This document shows, one piece after another, positions 59,152 through 64,000 of a stretch of DNA of 64,000 nucleotides; position 1 is the first letter of the stretch; every line of letters starts with the position of its first letter. Below the pieces are notes generated by a model. That model was given only the letters and a program-made list of their open reading frames with translations, ran no database searches and had not been told where the DNA came from. This stretch comes from Ulvibacter litoralis (GTDB lineage Bacteria; Bacteroidota; Bacteroidia; Flavobacteriales; Flavobacteriaceae): assembly GCF_900102055.1 (NCBI RefSeq), contig NZ_FNBA01000001.1:1079085-1143084 (forward strand). The letters are read 5' to 3'. Made by a program: the position numbers and the translations under genes.

Positions 59152-61569
59152 ATGAATGTAGTAAAAAGAGACGGCCGCAAAGAACCTATCATGTTCGATA
59201 AAATTACAGCAAGAGTTAGAAAGCTTTGCTATGGTTTAAACGAACTAGTAGATCCAGTAAAAATTTCGATGCGTGTTATTGAAGGATTGTACGATGGAGT
59301 AACTACAAGTGAATTAGATAATTTAGCTGCTGAGGTTGCGGCGACAATGACTACATCTCACCCAGATTATGCACGTTTGGCAGCACGTATTTCTGTGTCA
59401 AACCTACATAAAAACACCAAGAAAACATTTTCCGAAGTAATGGAAGACTTATACCTGTATGTGAATCCACGTACTGGGAAAAAAGCTCCTTTATTAAGTG
59501 ATGAGGTGTATAAAGTAATTATGGATAATGCGGAGGATTTAGATTCTACCATTATTTACAATCGCGATTTTGGATACGATTATTTCGGATTCAAAACATT
59601 AGAGCGTTCTTACTTATTGAAACTAAATGGCAAAATTGCTGAGCGGCCTCAGCATATGTTAATGCGTGTTTCTGTAGGGATACATTTAAACGATTTAGCG
59701 GCGGTGAAAGAAACGTACGAACTGATGTCTAAAAAGTTCTTTACGCATGCTACACCCACCTTATTTAATAGTGGAACACCAAAACCACAAATGTCTTCTT
59801 GCTTTTTATTAGCAACACAAGACGATAGTATTGATGGTATCTATGACACACTGAAGCAGACTGCAAAAATCTCACAATCTGCTGGAGGTATTGGATTGTC
59901 TATTCACAACGTTCGTGCAACGGGATCGTACATTTCTGGTACCAACGGTACTTCAAACGGAGTCGTACCTATGCTTCGTGTGTTTAACGATACTGCACGT
60001 TATGTAGATCAAGGAGGAGGAAAACGTAAAGGGTCTTTCGCAATTTATGTAGAACCATGGCATGCCGATATTTTTGATTTCCTTGATTTGAAAAAGAATC
60101 ACGGGAAAGAAGAAATGAGAGCCCGCGATTTGTTTTATGCAATGTGGATTCCAGATTTATTTATGAAGCGTGTTGAAGATGATGCAGAGTGGACGTTAAT
60201 GTGTCCTAACGAATGCCCTGGTCTTTTCGATTGCCATGGCGAGGAGTTTGAAGCATTGTACCATAAATACGAAGCTGAAAACAAAGGAAGAAAGACTATT
60301 AGAGCGCGTGAGCTTTGGGAGAAAATTACAGAATCTCAAATTGAAACGGGAACACCTTATATGTTGTATAAAGATGCAGCAAATAGAAAAACAAACCAGA
60401 AAAATTTAGGAACCATCCGTTCTTCAAATTTATGTACAGAGATCATGCAGTTCACATCTCCAGAAGAGGTGGCTGTTTGTAACTTGGCCTCTATTGCATT
60501 GCCAATGTTTGTGAAAAATGGTGAGTTTGACCATAAAGAATTGTTCCGTGTAACAAAACGTGTTACTAAAAACTTGAACAGAGTAATCGACAGAAATTAC
60601 TATCCGGTAAAAGAGGCTGAAGTGTCTAACTTCCGTCACCGTCCTGTTGGATTAGGAATTCAAGGATTGGCAGATGCGTTTATTATGATGCGTTTACCGT
60701 TTACTTCTGATGAAGCTAAAAAAGTAAACCAAGATATTTTTGAAACTTTATACTACGCTGCATTAACGGCATCGGTAGAAGAAGCTAAAGCGGACGGACC
60801 TTACGAAACATACAAAGGATCACCTATTTCTGAAGGTAAATTCCAACATAACTTATGGGGAATAGAAGATTCAGAATTAAGCGGTCGTTGGGACTGGGCT
60901 AAATTGCGCAAAGACGTTAAGAAACACGGAGTACGTAACTCATTGTTAGTAGCGCCAATGCCAACAGCCTCTACCTCTCAAATTTTAGGAAATAACGAAG
61001 CTTTTGAGCCATATACATCTAACATCTACACCCGTCGTGTATTGTCTGGTGAGTTTATTGTAGTAAACAAACACTTACTAGAAGATTTAGTTGCTTTAGG
61101 ACTTTGGAATGATGACTTAAAAGAAGAAATCATGCGTGCTAATGGTTCTGTACAAGGAGTTGATATTCCTCAAGACTTGAAAGAGTTGTACAAAACTGTG
61201 TGGGAATTGAGTATGAAAGATATTATCGATATGTCACGTCACAGAGGATATTTTATTGATCAATCTCAATCGTTGAACCTGTTTATGGAGAATGCGAATT
61301 ACGCTAAATTAACATCGATGCACTTTTATGCATGGAAGAGCGGACTTAAAACAGGAATGTATTACTTAAGAACGAAGAGTGCTGTAGATGCAATTAAGTT
61401 TACATTGAAGAAAGAAGTAAAGAAAGAGCCAATTGCGATGGCTGAAGCTACCGTAGAAGCAACTTCTGCAGTTTCAGATAAACCAATGACTCCACAAGAA
61501 TTAAGAGCTTTATTAGACAAGTCGAAAGGTGGAGCACCAGACGACGATTGTTTAATGTGTGGATCTTAA
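59152..61569 (+). CDS. nrdA: Ribonucleoside-diphosphate reductase, alpha subunit
   Basis: An 805-residue catalytic subunit. The N-terminal ATP-cone ([20 protein letters not shown]) covers about 1-95, for allosteric control by ATP/dATP. The active-site cysteines include [11 protein letters not shown] near 428 and the C-terminal redox pair DCLMCGS at the end. The [17 protein letters not shown] segment is the substrate-site strand with another conserved Cys. It is cytoplasmic. A strong palindromic terminator follows at 61603. Confidence 0.97.
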   Translation: MNVVKRDGRKEPIMFDKITARVRKLCYGLNELVDPVKISMRVIEGLYDGVTTSELDNLAAEVAATMTTSHPDYARLAARISVSNLHKNTKKTFSEVMEDLYLYVNPRTGKKAPLLSDEVYKVIMDNAEDLDSTIIYNRDFGYDYFGFKTLERSYLLKLNGKIAERPQHMLMRVSVGIHLNDLAAVKETYELMSKKFFTHATPTLFNSGTPKPQMSSCFLLATQDDSIDGIYDTLKQTAKISQSAGGIGLSIHNVRATGSYISGTNGTSNGVVPMLRVFNDTARYVDQGGGKRKGSFAIYVEPWHADIFDFLDLKKNHGKEEMRARDLFYAMWIPDLFMKRVEDDAEWTLMCPNECPGLFDCHGEEFEALYHKYEAENKGRKTIRARELWEKITESQIETGTPYMLYKDAANRKTNQKNLGTIRSSNLCTEIMQFTSPEEVAVCNLASIALPMFVKNGEFDHKELFRVTKRVTKNLNRVIDRNYYPVKEAEVSNFRHRPVGLGIQGLADAFIMMRLPFTSDEAKKVNQDIFETLYYAALTASVEEAKADGPYETYKGSPISEGKFQHNLWGIEDSELSGRWDWAKLRKDVKKHGVRNSLLVAPMPTASTSQILGNNEAFEPYTSNIYTRRVLSGEFIVVNKHLLEDLVALGLWNDDLKEEIMRANGSVQGVDIPQDLKELYKTVWELSMKDIIDMSRHRGYFIDQSQSLNLFMENANYAKLTSMHFYAWKSGLKTGMYYLRTKSAVDAIKFTLKKEVKKEPIAMAEATVEATSAVSDKPMTPQELRALLDKSKGGAPDDDCLMCGS

Positions 61570-61602
61570 TCTACGATTTAAATAGACATATTTATTGTTT
61601 TT

Positions 61603-61639
61603 AAAAACCTTGCTGATAGCTATCAGCAAGGTTTTTTTT
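61603..61639. terminator. Strong terminator after nrdA
   Basis: AAAAACCTTGCTGATAG and its exact complement form a 17-bp self-complementary stem followed by T8. It also has a T-run on the minus strand, so it can serve both directions. Confidence 0.85.
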
Positions 61640-61677
61640 GTTTACGACAATACTTCGGCTTCAGAAGTAACGATAAC

Positions 61678-61803
61678 AAAAAACCTCACAATCTCTTGGG
61701 AAGGAAATTGCGAGGTTTCTATGTGGTAACAATTCAATGTTACCAAATCCTTTGGAGCAAGAATACTTACTTCTAAAGGACTGTTTTTTTTCTAAAGTTT
61801 CAG
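61678..61803 (-). ncRNA. Candidate structured small RNA with own terminator
   Basis: About 126 nt on the minus strand, between nrdA and the PiT gene, with no believable coding frame. Features in order: a TATTTTTG -7 box at 61816-61809; a stem TCCTTT (61780-61775) with AAAGGA (61754-61749); a perfect hairpin GGTAACA/TGTTACC (61744-61725); and an AAACCTCGCAAT hairpin (61718-61681) followed by a T-run. The layout is that of a stand-alone RNA. It could be the 6S-like RNA reported for flavobacteria, but I cannot confirm that by eye. Confidence 0.45.
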
Positions 61804-61902
61804 AAGAACAAAAATAATAATTTTCTTTTTTTCTGAAAAACAGTATAAATATAGTCTGTTTTATCATTCTAAAAGAATCTATTTTGTTAAACTTTATGTC
61901 AG

Positions 61903-61949
61903 AAAAGCCACACAAAACTGTAAGAAACAGTGTTTTGTGTGGCTTTTTT
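61903..61949. terminator. Terminator after the PiT transporter gene
   Basis: AAAAGCCACACAAAAC pairs with GTTTTGTGTGGCTTTT around a 13-nt loop, with runs of T on both strands. It lies 47-93 bp past the PiT stop. Confidence 0.85.
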
Positions 61950-61995
61950 AAATGATTCTGAAGCCTTTCCGAAGAGAAAGATGTACAGATAATAC

Positions 61996-64000
61996 TTATA
62001 AAATATCGTTTTTCTTAGAGTTCGAATATTCTAAGAAATACTTTTCTAACAGAATGGTAATCTCTTCGACTAAATCTTTACACTCTAACAATATAGAGAA
62101 GTATAAAGAAGTGTTTTTAGGACTAGAACCAGACTCTTTGGTACGTGTTATTTGCTTTTCAATTTCGGCAGTGATGTAATCTAAAAACGCTTGTTTCTCA
62201 TCAATAATCGAAGGAAGATTCTCAAGGGTTTTATTGTCAAACTCTTTTTTAACGTTTCCGAAAAGCGTTAGCAATTTCTCTTCTACTTTTTTAAGATCGC
62301 GAATTTGATTAAACTTAAGACCTTTATGACCATTTTTAACGTGCTTGTAACTCTTGTTTGCTATAAAATCAAACGATTGTACAATATCTTGTAATGAGTC
62401 TTGAATAAGTAGGTAGAAACGACTTGCGCCAGCTGTAGTGTCATCTACGTTCTTCATATAATAAAAAACGTGCGTGTTTAAGTCTTCAATTTCGTCGCTT
62501 AGTTTTTCACTTTGTACTTGTGCCTTTTTTAATCCTTTAAGGTCTTGTTTTCCTAAGCTTTCAATGGTATAGGCAAGTAATTTTGAACCACGACGCATTA
62601 CTTCAGACACATTGGAAGAACTTTCTTCAATTACACCAACCATAGAAGAACTTTCGGCTTTCTTAAACTTAAGATCTTCTTTAATTTCGGCTGTTTTCTT
62701 TTTGCCTCTTATGTAGTTTCTCACAATTAAAACAATGGCTAAAATAAGTAAGACTCCTAAGGCAGCACCTTCAAAATAATAAATTAGTAATGCTAATATA
62801 GAAGCGGCCACGAAAGCAGTAATAGCAGTCATAAACCAACCTCCAATTACGTTTAGTACTCCCGAAACGCGGTACACAGCACTATCACTTCCCCAAGCGC
62901 GATCTGCCAAAGAAGTTCCCATTGCTACCATAAAGGTGACATAGGTTGTTGATAAAGGCAGTTTCATACCAGTTGCGATCGAAATTAAAACACTTGCTAC
63001 CATTAAGTTTACGGCAGCTCTCACCATATCGAAGGCAGGGGTGTCTGCGGTTAGAATTCGTTTGCCAGTTGGAAGTTCAAATCTTTTCTGAATCGTGTTT
63101 TTTACTTTCGTAGGTAGTAAATAGTTGATACCATTGTTTAGGCCAATAACACCTCTTACGAGGTTTTGAGAAAGCCAGTTAGGTTGAAAACGTTCTTTTA
63201 CTTCGTCTTGACGTGATAAATCTACAGAAGTTTTAACAACGCGTCTTGCTTTTTCGCTAAACCATAGGGTTAAAATCATTACAACTCCCGCACCTAATAA
63301 TAGTAAGGGTTGCGCTGGAACTTTTGCCGCTAAACTTTCCATGCTAAACAACGAAGCGTCTACTCCGGAAGCAGACCAATCAATATACGATTGATATGCT
63401 GCCATCGGGACACCGATAAAGTTTACCAAATCGTTTCCAGCAAAGGCCATTGCTAAAGCAAAGGTTCCTAATACAATAATTATTTTGTAAATATTTGCTT
63501 TTAAAAATTGAATAGACGCCCAAGAAATGGCAGTCCAAACGGCAAAATTTAACCCTAAAAATTGAAGTAAGTTTTGATTTGCCCAACTTGAAAATGCTTC
63601 AGGAAGAATAGAAGCACCTTTTAATCCTTTTATAATAATGAAATATGCTATGGCTGAAACTGCGATACCACCAAATATGGCTGAAACCCAAGATGGTTTT
63701 TTCTGAAATTCGAAACTTAGCAGGTAGCGAGAAACGAACTGTACAAACGCCCCTATGGAGAAGGCGATGACGACCGAGAGGAGTATTCCGAAGATAATTT
63801 CAGTGGCTTTATCAGAATTGATATACTCGCCTAACTGAAGAAAGCTATCCCCGTTTTCTGATATTTTTAATAATGAAACACAAACCGCTGCTCCTAATAA
63901 TTCGAATACAATAGAAACGGTTGTTGAGGTAGGTAAACCAAGGCTGTTAAAGAAATCTAGTAGCAAAATATCTGTAATCATTACCGCCATAAAAATGACC
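61996..64000 (-). CDS. PiT-family phosphate transporter with PhoU-like C-terminus (partial)
   Basis: The last 668 codons of a PiT transporter; the frame stays open to the window edge, so the start lies beyond it. Repeated transmembrane segments span the first ~430 residues. They include the PiT signatures FFNSLGLPTSTTVSIVFELLGA and the later half-repeat FAGNDLVNFIGVPMA and MKLPLSTTYVTFMVAMG. The C-terminal ~200 residues (about 460-664) are helical and PhoU-like (GKQDLKGLKKAQVQSEKLSDE, SFDFIANKSYKHVKNGHKGL), a fusion seen in Bacteroidota. A second ATG at 63990 is internal. Confidence 0.93.
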   Translation of the reverse strand, partial: VIFMAVMITDILLLDFFNSLGLPTSTTVSIVFELLGAAVCVSLLKISENGDSFLQLGEYINSDKATEIIFGILLSVVIAFSIGAFVQFVSRYLLSFEFQKKPSWVSAIFGGIAVSAIAYFIIIKGLKGASILPEAFSSWANQNLLQFLGLNFAVWTAISWASIQFLKANIYKIIIVLGTFALAMAFAGNDLVNFIGVPMAAYQSYIDWSASGVDASLFSMESLAAKVPAQPLLLLGAGVVMILTLWFSEKARRVVKTSVDLSRQDEVKERFQPNWLSQNLVRGVIGLNNGINYLLPTKVKNTIQKRFELPTGKRILTADTPAFDMVRAAVNLMVASVLISIATGMKLPLSTTYVTFMVAMGTSLADRAWGSDSAVYRVSGVLNVIGGWFMTAITAFVAASILALLIYYFEGAALGVLLILAIVLIVRNYIRGKKKTAEIKEDLKFKKAESSSMVGVIEESSSNVSEVMRRGSKLLAYTIESLGKQDLKGLKKAQVQSEKLSDEIEDLNTHVFYYMKNVDDTTAGASRFYLLIQDSLQDIVQSFDFIANKSYKHVKNGHKGLKFNQIRDLKKVEEKLLTLFGNVKKEFDNKTLENLPSIIDEKQAFLDYITAEIEKQITRTKESGSSPKNTSLYFSILLECKDLVEEITILLEKYFLEYSNSKKNDIL

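Noticed and set aside
61661-61915. Minus-strand 84-codon ORF after nrdA
   Set aside because: It runs through two terminator hairpins and the candidate structured RNA; composition is not protein-like.
1-64000. CRISPR array
   Set aside because: No series of regularly spaced identical repeats of 25-40 bp was seen on either strand.

Overview
The window looks like a chromosomal segment from a marine-type member of the Flavobacteriaceae (Bacteroidota). The evidence is: low-GC sequence; type IX secretion C-terminal sorting domains (positions 2155-3282 and 51882-52583); TAnnTTTG promoter -7 boxes with little or no Shine-Dalgarno; a LytS/LytTR-type two-component pair; many Bacteroidota DUF families (DUF4286, DUF3109, DUF5995); and class Ia nrdB-nrdA. 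Most of the sequence is ordinary core genome: metG, mfd, fbp, aspartate kinase, mgtE, rsmA, serS, ribF, pth, rplY, prs, nrdBA and a PiT phosphate transporter.

Layout. 1-7.0 kb: a LytTR-type response regulator (partial) with its TPR histidine kinase, a T9SS cargo protein, an unknown secreted protein, and metG; a second, decayed copy of the last ~75 bp of metG lies on the far side of the secreted protein. 7.0-14.1 kb: S66 LD-carboxypeptidase, YraN, a membrane-bound XRE regulator, a TlpA-like thioredoxin and mfd. 14.4-19.1 kb: a TerB-like protein and an unusual minus-strand operon containing a coiled-coil protein, a roadblock/longin-like protein, a Ras-like GTPase, an orphan sensor domain, a second Ras-like GTPase, and a histidine kinase that carries the same sensor domain and a receiver without its phosphoacceptor Asp. 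I read this as a prokaryotic small-GTPase signalling module and as one of the two best candidates for an undescribed system. 19.2-25.6 kb: fbp, GNAT, aspartate kinase, a two-domain OlsF-like acyltransferase, DUF5995 and YitT. 25.7-31.0 kb: a multi-PAS kinase, ArsR regulator, TM2 protein, VOC protein, 2-hydroxyacid dehydrogenase and cupin. 31-42.6 kb: a long minus-strand housekeeping run from prs to mgtE.

42.7-48.8 kb is the accessory region. A truncated tRNA-Leu(CAA) copy lies directly before an intact tRNA-Leu(CAA). Three minus-strand gene units follow: (A) a membrane-anchored PIN-like protein; (B) a Thoeris pair, thsA (SIR2-SLOG) and thsB (TIR-like); (C) a PD-(D/E)XK-like protein with a DUF1883-TIR protein. 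Each unit is bounded by its own 10-12 bp inverted repeat beginning GTT and ending AAC, and the spacers between units have imperfectly palindromic ends. That is the geometry of integron gene cassettes with attC-like sites, with no integrase in the window. The region therefore looks like a small anti-phage cassette array, and it is the other main candidate.

49-64 kb returns to ordinary genes: surface lipoproteins, a Kazal-type inhibitor, DUF2254, HupE/UreJ, dCMP deaminase, S41 protease, MarC, DUF3109, nrdB-nrdA and a partial PiT transporter. Between nrdA and the transporter lies a structured minus-strand segment with its own terminator that may be a small RNA. All assignments come from reading sequence and translations; no database search was run.
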